From positions 16,618-80,617 of the forward strand of contig JBKPAG010000029.1 in the NCBI GenBank assembly GCA_046726315.1: 64,000 bases of DNA. The letters run 5' to 3'. This DNA comes from JACVRX01 sp046726315. Lineage in GTDB: Bacteria; Actinomycetota; Actinomycetes; Jiangellales; Jiangellaceae. Below the pieces are notes generated by a model. The model saw only the letters and a list, made by a program, of their open reading frames with translations. It ran no database searches and was not told the origin of the DNA. A program made the position numbers and the translations under genes. Of the stretch, positions 34,836 to 42,547 are shown piece by piece. The stretch's first letter is position 1. Every line of letters begins with the position of its first letter.

Positions 34836-36196
34836 CTGGCCTGCTTGTCCTTTCGCTGCCAGCCTCGGAGTCCGCCCAGAACGCGGAGCCCTCGTCGAGC
34901 TCGCTGGTCGTGGTGCTGGCGGTCGTGATCTTCGTCGGCACCTACGTGCTGATTGCGACGGAATGGGTCCATCGCGTCGCAGCCGCGCTGTCCGGCGCGG
35001 CGCTCATGGTGGTCGTCGGGGCGACCGACGCCGAGTCAGCGTTCTTCTCCGAGGAGACCGCGGTCGACTGGAACGTCGTGTTCCTGCTGCTCGGCATGAT
35101 GATCATCATCGGGATTCTCAAGCAGACCGGCCTGTTCGAGTATTTGGCCATCTGGGCCGCCAAGCGGGCCGGCGGACGGCCGTTCGCGATCATGGCGATG
35201 CTGTGCACGATCACAGCGGTCGCCTCGGCCCTGCTCCCCAACGTCACGACCGTAATGCTCGTCGCTCCGGTCACCCTGCTCGTTTGCGACCGGCTCCGGG
35301 TAAGACCCGAAGGATTCCTGATCGCCTTGGTAATGGCGAGCAACATCGGTGGCACGGCGACTCTCATCGGCGACCCACCGAACCTCATCATCGCCAGTAG
35401 GGGAGATCTGTCGTTCAACGACTTCCTGATCCATCTCACGCCGTTCATCGTTGTCGCGTTCGTGGCCTTCGTGCTGCTTTCCCGATGGCTGTTCCGCGAG
35501 TCGTTCAGCTATGACCCGGAAAGAGTCGAGGCGATCATGCGCATCGACGAGCGGCGCGCGATCCGGGATCCCATCCTTCTGCGTCGCAGCCTCGCAGTGC
35601 TCGCTTTGGTCATTCTTGGGTTCGTTTTCGGCACGGCCATCCATGTCGAGCCGAGCCTGGTAGCTCTGCTCGGCGCCGGCCTGCTCGTCGTGGTGTCCAG
35701 GGCGGCAACCGCGGACTATTTGGCAGAGGTGGAGTGGCCGACACTGGTCTTCTTCATGGGGCTGTTTGTGATGGTGGGCGCTCTGGTCGACGTCGGAGTC
35801 ATCGATGCCGTCGGCCAGACCGCCATCGAGGCCGTCGGTGAGAACTATCTGCTCGCCGCCTCCGGACTGCTGTTCGGGTCCGCCGCGCTTTCGGCCATCA
35901 TCGACAACATCCCATACGTAGCGACAGTCGCGCCGCTGGTGGCAGGGCTCGTCGACGCCAGCGGCGGGTCACCGCAGGCGAACGGCTTGTGGTGGGCGCT
36001 CGCGCTCGGTGCCGACCTCGGCGGCAACGCCACCGCCATAGGTGCCAGCGCCAACGTCGTTGCGCTGGGCATTGCCGAACGCAGCGGAATGCCAATCTCG
36101 TTCTGGCGGTTCACACGCTACGGCGTGGTCGTGACCGTCGTGACCGTCGTGCTGGCGTGGCCCTATCTCTACCTTCGGTACTACGCATTCAGCTAG
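34832..36196 (+). CDS. ArsB/NhaD-type anion or Na+/H+ transporter
   Basis: 454 residues, about 11-12 membrane segments. Ion-transporter superfamily motifs ALLPNVTTVMLVAPVT, MASNIGGTATLIGDPPN and ALGADLGGNATAIGASANV are diagnostic of the ArsB/NhaD/P-protein group. Substrate (arsenite, another anion or Na+) is not decided by sequence; nearby NhaA hints at ion balance. The last 41 bases, ending in the TAG stop, are duplicated at 38420-38460 downstream of a phage-like island. Confidence 0.85.
   Translation: MTGLLVLSLPASESAQNAEPSSSSLVVVLAVVIFVGTYVLIATEWVHRVAAALSGAALMVVVGATDAESAFFSEETAVDWNVVFLLLGMMIIIGILKQTGLFEYLAIWAAKRAGGRPFAIMAMLCTITAVASALLPNVTTVMLVAPVTLLVCDRLRVRPEGFLIALVMASNIGGTATLIGDPPNLIIASRGDLSFNDFLIHLTPFIVVAFVAFVLLSRWLFRESFSYDPERVEAIMRIDERRAIRDPILLRRSLAVLALVILGFVFGTAIHVEPSLVALLGAGLLVVVSRAATADYLAEVEWPTLVFFMGLFVMVGALVDVGVIDAVGQTAIEAVGENYLLAASGLLFGSAALSAIIDNIPYVATVAPLVAGLVDASGGSPQANGLWWALALGADLGGNATAIGASANVVALGIAERSGMPISFWRFTRYGVVVTVVTVVLAWPYLYLRYYAFS
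36156..36196 (+). repeat. Left copy of the 41-base transporter 3'-end repeat
   Basis: This is the last 41 bases of the transporter gene (frame WPYLYLRYYAFS then TAG). It matches 38420-38460 at 34 of 41 positions, including a 20-base identical core CTCTACCTTCGGTACTACGC. Similarity stops abruptly at the same base upstream in both copies, as expected for an att-like junction. Confidence 0.75.
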
Positions 36197-36304
36197 CCCG
36201 CCTGTACGGCGACGGCTGGCAGTGCGGCCGCGCCGACGGGCGCCGCTGCCGGCACATCGAGACCCTGCCGGGAACTCGTCCAAGCTACAGGAAGGAGCAT
36301 CGCA

Positions 36305-36499
36305 ATGACGACCACCACCGACGAGGCCGTCGATGCAGCATCGAGCTCTCTGTCGCGTTCGGGGACCCTGACGATGTCTTTTGCACCCTATGCGGGGCGG
36401 AGATCCACCTCGCACCAGTATTCGTGCACGTGCTCCGCAGAGGCCACGGCCGGGCCCTACGAGGACTGCACCACAAGCACGCCCCCGGGCGGCTGGTAG
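36305..36499 (+). CDS. Small orphan frame in the island, possibly frameshifted
   Basis: 64 residues from ATG 36305 with an excellent AGGAAGGAG site. The product (MTTTTDEAVDAASSSLSRSG...) is low in complexity. In another frame the same DNA reads GDPDDVFCTLCGAEIHLAPV, with a plausible CxxC zinc knuckle, and a third frame then reads ELTAALDALDAG. A gene broken by two shifts seems at least as likely as the 64-residue product. Confidence 0.3.
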   Translation: MTTTTDEAVDAASSSLSRSGTLTMSFAPYAGRRSTSHQYSCTCSAEATAGPYEDCTTSTPPGGW

Positions 36500-36570
36500 G
36501 AGCTGACCGCCGCTCTCGACGCCCTCGACGCGGGCTGTCCAACACCCCGACCTCGAGCGGCCTGTCCCTG

Positions 36571-36828
36571 GTGGAGATGCTCAAGCGAGCGGCCGACACG
36601 ATCCCGACGTGCTGCCAGGGTCCGATCGGCCTACGGCCGAAGTGCATCGTGACGCTGACCAACGGCAAGGTGGTCATTATCCTGCCGGACATCACCGGGG
36701 ATCAGCTTCGCTCGGCCGCGGCCAAGGCGAGAGGGAGCGGCTTCCTCGAGAACGCCGACTCGCTCGACAAGCTGGCTCCGACCTTCGACGACGAAACCGC
36801 CAAGCGCATGTGGTTCGAGAACGCGTAG
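36571..36828 (+). CDS. Hypothetical small protein in the island
   Basis: About 85 residues from GTG 36571 (VEMLKRAADTIPTCCQGPIG... to MWFENA). Codon pattern looks coding, with a CC pair, a strand-rich middle (CIVTLTNGKVVIILPDITG) and a helical C-terminus. The start lacks a clear ribosome site, and the frame may be the end of a larger damaged gene. Family not recognised; lies 28 bases upstream of the amidase. Confidence 0.45.
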   Translation: MEMLKRAADTIPTCCQGPIGLRPKCIVTLTNGKVVIILPDITGDQLRSAAAKARGSGFLENADSLDKLAPTFDDETAKRMWFENA

Positions 36829-36856
36829 GAGGGACCGGCCGGAGAGGAGAGAACGC

Positions 36857-37798
36857 ATGACCGACATCGCGGGGGAACGGCGCCGCCTCGCCGACGTGGG
36901 ATTCACGCATCGGCTGCGTTACCAGTGGGGCGCGGCGCGCAGCTACACCGACGACCGCGACGTGACCGAACCAGCGACGCGGCTGTTCCTGCACATCACC
37001 GTGACGAACCCGGACAGCTACTCGTCGCACGACGCCCACGCCCGCGCTGTTGAGGCGATCGGCATCGCTCGATTCCCGGCGACCGGGATCTCGTACAACG
37101 AGCTGCTGATGCCGGGGGGCCTGCTGTACGAGGCTCAGCCGCTGACACGCCGCGGCGCGCACACTGTCAACGATTTCCAGCGATCAACCTGCGCCACGTC
37201 GGGATGCCCGAGCCGCGGCACGTCGGTGACCGCCCCGAACTGGAACTTGAACTACAACGCCCGCGCGCTGGCCTTGGCCCGCAACGTCGACGACCCGGTG
37301 ATCGACGCCGATGTGCAGGCCGCGGCCCGCTGGGGCGCGGCGGTGAAGCTTGCCGGCTACGTCGACCGTGATGCCCGCTGGCATGGTCACCGCTGCGTCT
37401 CGGCCAAGTTGTGCCCTGGCGACAGGGGCTGGGCGCGCCTCGATGACATCGCTGACCTGACCGCCGACTACGTACGCAACGGAATCCCAGGAGACGACAT
37501 GCCACTGACCGATGCTGACAAGCAGTTCATCCTCGACGCGATCGACAACCGGCTCGACGACGTCGCCCGCGCCGTATGGAACCTGCTCCTCGAAAGCCAA
37601 GTGACCGGAGAAGACGTTCACGCCAGCACTCTGTTGCGGCAGGCCCATCAGACGGTGTTCGCAAACGCGGACGCGATCGCCGCCGTGTCGGCGAAGGTGG
37701 ACGCGATCATCACCCCGGCCATCCCGAGCGCTGCCGAGATCGCGCCGCATCTCAAGGTCATCGCCGAGGACGAGCCCACCCAGGAGAACACTCCATGA
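36857..37798 (+). CDS. Phage-type N-acetylmuramoyl-L-alanine amidase (endolysin-like)
   Basis: 313 residues after GGAGAGGAGAG. Residues ~20-205 resemble an amidase_2/PGRP domain: zinc ligands would be His in LFLHITVTN, His in WHGHRCVS and Cys in KLCPGDRGW. The rest (DKQFILDAIDNRLDDVARAV... to the end) is helical, like the tail of actinophage lysins. It should cut the bond between MurNAc and the stem peptide. Its ATGA overlap with a tiny membrane frame recalls lysis cassettes. Confidence 0.8.
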   Translation: MTDIAGERRRLADVGFTHRLRYQWGAARSYTDDRDVTEPATRLFLHITVTNPDSYSSHDAHARAVEAIGIARFPATGISYNELLMPGGLLYEAQPLTRRGAHTVNDFQRSTCATSGCPSRGTSVTAPNWNLNYNARALALARNVDDPVIDADVQAAARWGAAVKLAGYVDRDARWHGHRCVSAKLCPGDRGWARLDDIADLTADYVRNGIPGDDMPLTDADKQFILDAIDNRLDDVARAVWNLLLESQVTGEDVHASTLLRQAHQTVFANADAIAAVSAKVDAIITPAIPSAAEIAPHLKVIAEDEPTQENTP

Positions 37799-38031
37799 AC
37801 GCCGTCACCGTCGCCACCCTGATCATCCAACTGGTCACCCTCGTCATGCGTCGGACCAGTACCGGCGCAGATCCGGCTGGCCGGCTGCACCGGCACCGCT
37901 ACCGAGGTGCATCACCTGATCTGCCATCCGGTGGGCCGGATGCTGGATGCTGTGGCACTGATCACTGCGCTTCTTCCTGCAAGATCAACACCGGACATCC
38001 GGCTTCCGGCTGTGGGTTGATCGGTATGTAG
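37795..38031 (+). CDS. Small frame with N-terminal membrane segment (holin position)
   Basis: 78 residues from ATG 37795, overlapping the amidase stop. Residues 1-18 (MNAVTVATLIIQLVTLVM) could span the membrane, and the position after a lysin suits a holin. After about residue 20 the sequence becomes Arg/His/Cys-rich and unlikely; another frame reads GCTGTATEVHHLI, like a piece of an HNH nuclease. Probably a truncated or chimeric remnant. Confidence 0.35.
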   Translation: MNAVTVATLIIQLVTLVMRRTSTGADPAGRLHRHRYRGASPDLPSGGPDAGCCGTDHCASSCKINTGHPASGCGLIGM

Positions 38032-38120
38032 ACCTCGTCTGCGCTGGGCGCGACGACGTAGAGCATGTGTGGCGGGAGCTGCTTGTCGACGGTGATCTCA
38101 ACCTCGGTCGGATCGGTCAT
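37962..38120 (-). CDS. Orphan 52-residue protein on the opposite strand of the island
   Basis: ATG at 38120 with AAGGGAG eight bases ahead; MTDPTEVEITVDKQLPPHML...VLILQEEAQ. Acidic and strand-rich, no membrane segment or Cys pattern beyond one Cys. The ribosome site is good, but the frame is open well upstream too, and 3' ends overlap the plus-strand frame. Function unknown. Confidence 0.4.
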   Translation of the reverse strand: MTDPTEVEITVDKQLPPHMLYVVAPSADEVYIPINPQPEAGCPVLILQEEAQ

Positions 38121-38419
38121 CGCAGGACTCCCTTCGCTCGGTCGCCGAGCTTCGCTTTGATCGAGCTCACGGAACACGTTGTGCGCCCGCTGCAGACGCT
38201 TGAAGCACAACAACACTTCCTCGCCGCCGTGCCCGGTGATCTCGTTTGGGGCACTGGTTTCCGTCTTGGGCAGGTATCGGCACCGGACGGCGCGGGTCGA
38301 TACGTTGGTCAAGTCAGCACCGCCCGAGTGCTGTCGGGCTAGGTTGCGAATAACTGGCGCACAACATGGGCTAGTCCGCGCGTACCGCAGGTCGCGCACA
38401 GCGAAAGGTCACGCGCCAA

Positions 38420-38460
38420 CGTGGCCTTACCTCTACCTTCGGTACTACGCCTTCACTTGA
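38420..38460 (+). repeat. Right copy of the 41-base transporter 3'-end repeat
   Basis: Reads WPYLYLRYYAFT then TGA in the matching frame. Differences from the left copy are silent, conservative (Ser to Thr) or a change of stop codon, so the sequence looks like the end of a related transporter gene. The NhaA ribosome site begins just after it. The ~300 bases between 38121 and 38419 hold no gene that I can support. Confidence 0.75.
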
Positions 38461-38479
38461 GCCTGGCGGAGGAAACCCG

Positions 38480-39778
38480 ATGCCAATCGAACGGGTCCGG
38501 CGCGCCTTCCTTGAGCGACTGCCGCTGGCGGAACGGACCGAGATCCTGTCCGTCTTGCGCGACGAAACAACCGGCGGCTTCGTTCTGCTCGTCGCGACTG
38601 CAGCGGCGCTCCTGTGGGCCAATCTCGGTACCGCCTCATACCTGTCCGTCGCAGGGACCGTCATCGGGCCGGCAGCCCTGCACCTTGACCTGACCGTTGC
38701 GACATGGTCGGCGGACGGGCTACTGGTCGTGTTCTTTCTGGTTGCCGGGCTGGAGCTCAAGCGCGAGATCGTCGTCGGTGAACTGTCCGACCGAGCGACG
38801 GCGATCCTCCCGGCCGTGGCTGCGGTCTGCGGGATGGCAGTGCCGGCGCTCGTCTACATAGTTGTCAACCTCGCCATGGACGGCGAGCTCGCCGGCTGGG
38901 CGGTACCAACGGCGACCGACATCGCGTTCGCGCTTGCCGTCCTCGCGGTGATCGGCTCCCGGCTGCCGACGTCGTTGCGGGCATTCCTGTTGACACTGGC
39001 TGTGGTCGACGACCTTCTGGCGATAACGATCATCGCGGTCTTCTTCACGCCGGACGTGTCGTTAATTCCGCTGGTGAGTGCCGTCGGGTTGCTGTGCCTG
39101 TACATCGTGCTGCAACGCCTGCGAGTCAGCGGCTGGTGGATCTACCTGCCCATCTTCCTGGCCGCCTGGCTGCTGACTCACGAAAGCGGTGTGCACGCGA
39201 CCGTGATCGGTGTCGCCTTCGGCCTTGCGACGCGGGTTCGACGCGACGATGGCGAGCACGAGTCGCCCGCCGAACGGTTAGAGCACCGTCTACGGCCGTT
39301 CTCGGCAGCCGTCTGCGTGCCGCTGTTTGCACTGTTCGCCGCCGGTGTCGTGATATCGGAAGGTACCCTGCAGGCGATGCTGACCGACCCCGTCGCCCTC
39401 GGCATCGTGCTCGGCCTCCTCGTGGGGAAGGGCGTCGGGATCGCTGGCGGTGCGTACCTGGCGGCCCGCTTCACCCGCGCGGAGCTGGCGGAGGACATGT
39501 CGTGGGCCGACGTGGTGGGGGTCGCGGTGCTGGCCGGAATCGGCTTCACGGTGTCGCTGTTGATCTCGGAGCTCGCGTTCGCGACAGATCCCGGGATGCT
39601 TGCGTTAGCGAAGTCCGCTGTGTTGACCGGATCTGTGCTGTCCGCGCTCGTCGCCTCGGTGATCCTCGCGCGGCGAAACGCGATCTACCGAGGGATCGAG
39701 GTGGAGGAGAACCGCGACGGCGACGCCGACGGAATTCCCGACCTTCATGCCGGCGAACGACCCGAACGAGACGGCTGA
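38480..39778 (+). CDS. nhaA: Na+/H+ antiporter NhaA
   Basis: 432 residues from ATG with GGAGGAAA ahead. Family motifs VPTATDIAFALAVLAVIGSR and the paired Asp of LAVVDDLLAI (ion-binding site) are intact, with about 12 membrane segments. It exports Na+ (or Li+) in exchange for protons and supports pH and salt tolerance. The polar tail (ENRDGDADGIPDLHAGE) is an actinobacterial feature. Confidence 0.95.
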   Translation: MPIERVRRAFLERLPLAERTEILSVLRDETTGGFVLLVATAAALLWANLGTASYLSVAGTVIGPAALHLDLTVATWSADGLLVVFFLVAGLELKREIVVGELSDRATAILPAVAAVCGMAVPALVYIVVNLAMDGELAGWAVPTATDIAFALAVLAVIGSRLPTSLRAFLLTLAVVDDLLAITIIAVFFTPDVSLIPLVSAVGLLCLYIVLQRLRVSGWWIYLPIFLAAWLLTHESGVHATVIGVAFGLATRVRRDDGEHESPAERLEHRLRPFSAAVCVPLFALFAAGVVISEGTLQAMLTDPVALGIVLGLLVGKGVGIAGGAYLAARFTRAELAEDMSWADVVGVAVLAGIGFTVSLLISELAFATDPGMLALAKSAVLTGSVLSALVASVILARRNAIYRGIEVEENRDGDADGIPDLHAGERPERDG

Positions 39779-39865
39779 CCATCCCTGCGGGCGCGAGCGG
39801 ATCGACACCCGGGAGGCACTAGAGTCCCACCCGGGGGAGCGCCCTACGACGACGGGAGATCTCGC

Positions 39866-40279
39866 ATGGCAGCCCGGCCGATCGGTTCCGGCGCCGACTC
39901 CGACGCCTCTATCGGCACGCTCGTGGCAGGCATCCAGCAGGACATCACAACGTTGGTGCGTGGCGAGATCGAGCTCGCCAAGGCGGAGCTGCGGGAGAGT
40001 GCCGAGCGTGCCGGGGCGGGCGCCGGGATGCTTGGGGCTGCCGCCTTTCTCGTGTTGCTTGCCGTCGTCCTGATCTCCATCGCGCTGGGCTACGGCCTGG
40101 TGGCGCTCGGCCTGCATCCGGCTTGGGCCTTCCTGATCGTGGCTGGGTTCTACCTGATCGTGGCCGTGGTGCTGGGTCTGCTGGGCCGCAACCAGCTCCA
40201 AGGGATCAAGGGTCCGGAGCGTGCACAGCGCGCCGCCACGACCATCGCACAAGCGCTTCGCCGCGACACCGAGACGTGA
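39866..40279 (+). CDS. Putative actinobacterial holin-X membrane protein
   Basis: 137 residues after GGGAG. An amphipathic N-terminal helix (LVRGEIELAKAELRESAERAGAGAG) is followed by two membrane segments (about 52-78 and 88-108): the PF07332 layout. Despite the name this is a housekeeping protein of actinobacteria, not a phage holin; the role is unknown. GTGA coupling with the next hydrolase matches the Rv3669-Rv3670 order. Confidence 0.85.
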   Translation: MAARPIGSGADSDASIGTLVAGIQQDITTLVRGEIELAKAELRESAERAGAGAGMLGAAAFLVLLAVVLISIALGYGLVALGLHPAWAFLIVAGFYLIVAVVLGLLGRNQLQGIKGPERAQRAATTIAQALRRDTET

Positions 40280-41217
40280 ACGGCAACGGCTCTTTACGCG
40301 ACACCATTGACGTTGCCGGCCCGTGGGAACACCGATACATCGCGGCGAACGGTGCTCGGTTCCACGTTGCGTCAATGGGAGAAGGCCCGCTCATCGTCCT
40401 CCTGCACGGGTTTCCCGAGTTCTGGTGGGCCTGGCGGCACCAGTTGCCGGCGCTCGCCGCGGCCGGCTGGCGGACCGTTGCCATGGATCTTCGGGGGTAC
40501 GGCGGCAGCGACAAGACCCCGCGGGGCTACGACCCGGCCACCCTGACCGCGGATGTCACAGGGGTGGTGCGGTCGCTCGGCGGACGGCAGGCGGTGCTGG
40601 CGGGACACGGTTGGGGCGGTTACGTCGCCTGGGCAACGGCCGTGCTGCGCCCGGCGCACGTCGCAGCCCTCGCCATCGTGTCGATGCCGCACCCGCTCGA
40701 GCTTCGCCAATATCTGCTTCGTGGCCGGCGCCAGGCAGGGCATCTGATCGGGGTCCAGACACCCGCCATTCCCGAGCGGCGGCTGGTCGCGAATGACGCT
40801 GCCTATGTAGAGACGCTGCTGCGGCGGTGGGTGGGCCCGGAGTCCGCATTCCCCGACGGCGATACTGCTGCTCGTTACCGTGCCGCCATGCGCCTATGGC
40901 CCGCGCCGCACTGCGCCCTGGAGTACCACCGCTGGGCCGTACGCTCGATGGCTCGCGCGGACGGGCGTCGGTTCGCGGTGCGGATGGAGGCGCCGATCAC
41001 CGTGCCGGTGCTGCAGATTCACGGCGGAGCCGACCGGACCGTGGTCCCACGGGCGGCCGCGCAGTCACACCGCCATGTGACCGGCCCCCACCGCTGGGTG
41101 CAGTTCGAAGGTGTCGGCCATTTCCCCCACGAGGAGGCACCCGACCGCCTCACCGACGAGGTCCTCTACTGGCTCCGCACCATCCCTTCCCCGCCGCTGC
41201 CCCCCTTCAGGAAATGA
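40276..41217 (+). CDS. Alpha/beta hydrolase, EphE-like, lacking the nucleophile Asp
   Basis: 313 residues from GTG 40276. Epoxide-hydrolase fold: HGFPEFWWAWRHQ near residue 44, DLRGYGGSDK, acid Asp in HGGADRTVV and His in GVGHFPHEE. At the nucleophile elbow the sequence is AGHGWGGYVA (110-115), with Gly112 where epoxide hydrolases carry Asp in GHDWGG. It should therefore not form the normal ester intermediate, though a different chemistry is possible. The stop codon TGA lies inside the palindromic element that follows. Confidence 0.82.
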   Translation: MNGNGSLRDTIDVAGPWEHRYIAANGARFHVASMGEGPLIVLLHGFPEFWWAWRHQLPALAAAGWRTVAMDLRGYGGSDKTPRGYDPATLTADVTGVVRSLGGRQAVLAGHGWGGYVAWATAVLRPAHVAALAIVSMPHPLELRQYLLRGRRQAGHLIGVQTPAIPERRLVANDAAYVETLLRRWVGPESAFPDGDTAARYRAAMRLWPAPHCALEYHRWAVRSMARADGRRFAVRMEAPITVPVLQIHGGADRTVVPRAAAQSHRHVTGPHRWVQFEGVGHFPHEEAPDRLTDEVLYWLRTIPSPPLPPFRK

Positions 41218-41300
41218 CCACGTTCACCACCCTGTTGGGTCCGTCACCACCCTTGTAGGCATGGTGATGTATAGGCAGGCATGGTGAACGTGGTCATTTC
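41211..41300. repeat. Palindromic ATGACCAC element, copy 1
   Basis: GAAATGACCACGTTCACCA (41211-41229) and its perfect reverse complement (41282-41300) enclose 52 bases. These contain a TCACCA/TGGTGA inner pairing and the shared right-half motif GCAGGCATGG (41275-41284). Copies 2 and 3 lie at 52868-52954 and 60139-60225. It separates the convergent EphE-like gene and marP, and supplies the EphE-like stop codon. Confidence 0.88.
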
Positions 41301-41359
41301 GGACAGGTGGGCCGGGCCGGAAACGAGGCGGCGGAACGGGCGCCAGGAGCCGGCGGCAG

Positions 41360-42547
41360 TCAAGCGCAAACGCCCGTCGGGACCGGCTCGGTCTCGGCGG
41401 CCGCCTCGAGCGCCTGGCTTACCTCGCTCGGCGCGAGTGCATAGCCGGTGTCAGGGTCGGTCAACGACGCCGCGAACACGACGCCGTAGACCAGCCCGTC
41501 GTCGGCAACCAGCGGTCCGCCGGAGTTGCCCGGCCGGATCTCGCCCCGGATCGAGAGCACGTCCCGGTTGACCGCGTCGTCGTCGTAGATGTCGCGGCCG
41601 AGCAAAGCGTGCTCGCCACGAATCCGAACCGGCTCCCTACGCAATGGCCCGTTCCCTGGATACCCGAGAACAGCGGCATCCGCGCCGACGGCCGCGTCGT
41701 CGCGAAATTCGAGCGCGGCGCTTTCCAAGCCTGGAACGGCTAATAGCGCAACGTCAGACCGCGGGTCGAAGTGCACGACTCTCGATTCGAGCGGCTTCGC
41801 GTCCGGAGCCGTGACGATTGGCGCCACCACCCCAGCGACGACGTGTGCGTTGGTCATCACCCGCTCAGCAGCGACGACGAACCCGGTGCCCTCGATCACC
41901 CGCTTGCACGACTCGGCACGTCCGATCACCTTGACAACGCTACGAGCCGCAGCCCGGATCTCCGGATCATTGCCCAGTGCGGCTGTTGGAGCGCCGACGT
42001 CACGAATCGGCTCTGGAACCCACGGCGCGACAACTTCCGGATATCGGCCGGCGGCCACGACGGACTCGAAGGCCTGGCGTAGCCCGTCAGGCGAAACCGG
42101 GACAGCGCCGTCGACAACTTTGAGGATCTTGGACTCCCGAACTGCCGCTGACGCGTACGGAATCGCCGACGAAGAAATAGCCAGGCCGACCGCCCAGGCG
42201 CCGATCAGCAGCCCGACGACGGCCAGCACGGCACCAGCGAGCGCGTCGGCCCGGTGCGCCGGCTCGGACGACACCCTCGAACGCACCCACCCTCCCGTCC
42301 ACGCGAGCAATCCCTGCCCGAGAGAGGCGATGGCGAGCACGATAAGCGCGGCGAGGACAGAGACACCCAGGCTTGGTTCCAGGCCGCCGAGAAGCACTGG
42401 GACAAGCAAGAACCCGGCGATCGCTCCACCCACGAACCCGATGAAGGACAACAGGCCCACCAGAAGGCCGTGGACCCAGCCGGTGTAGGCCACGACCAGC
42501 GCCAGTGCGATTAGCAGCCAGTCGACCAGGTTGAGCCCGAAGATCAC
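41360..42547 (-). CDS. marP: MarP-type membrane serine protease
   Basis: 395 residues from GTG 42547 (GTGA with the Nudix stop). Four membrane helices fill residues ~5-125, then a chymotrypsin-fold periplasmic domain with His235 (TNAHVVAG), Asp265 (RSDVALL) and Ser342 (GNSGGPL). Cys214 and Cys394 match the regulatory disulfide known in Mtb MarP. In mycobacteria MarP cleaves RipA and protects against acid and oxidative stress. Confidence 0.94.
   Translation of the reverse strand: MIFGLNLVDWLLIALALVVAYTGWVHGLLVGLLSFIGFVGGAIAGFLLVPVLLGGLEPSLGVSVLAALIVLAIASLGQGLLAWTGGWVRSRVSSEPAHRADALAGAVLAVVGLLIGAWAVGLAISSSAIPYASAAVRESKILKVVDGAVPVSPDGLRQAFESVVAAGRYPEVVAPWVPEPIRDVGAPTAALGNDPEIRAAARSVVKVIGRAESCKRVIEGTGFVVAAERVMTNAHVVAGVVAPIVTAPDAKPLESRVVHFDPRSDVALLAVPGLESAALEFRDDAAVGADAAVLGYPGNGPLRREPVRIRGEHALLGRDIYDDDAVNRDVLSIRGEIRPGNSGGPLVADDGLVYGVVFAASLTDPDTGYALAPSEVSQALEAAAETEPVPTGVCA

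Larger units (their letters stand above)
36197..38419. mobile_element. Small phage-like island between duplicated gene 3' ends
   Basis: About 2.2 kb holding an amidase of endolysin type, several tiny orphan frames on both strands, and degenerate coding traces. It separates the transporter gene from nhaA and is bracketed by the 41-base repeats. No integrase is present, so it is either a remnant or a satellite moved by another element. A defective prophage or an ancient tandem duplication with later replacement are the two readings I consider. Confidence 0.6.

Noticed and set aside
39866..40279. Holin-X gene as a sign of prophage
   Set aside because: The family is a conserved chromosomal gene next to ephE/marP in actinobacteria and is outside the island.
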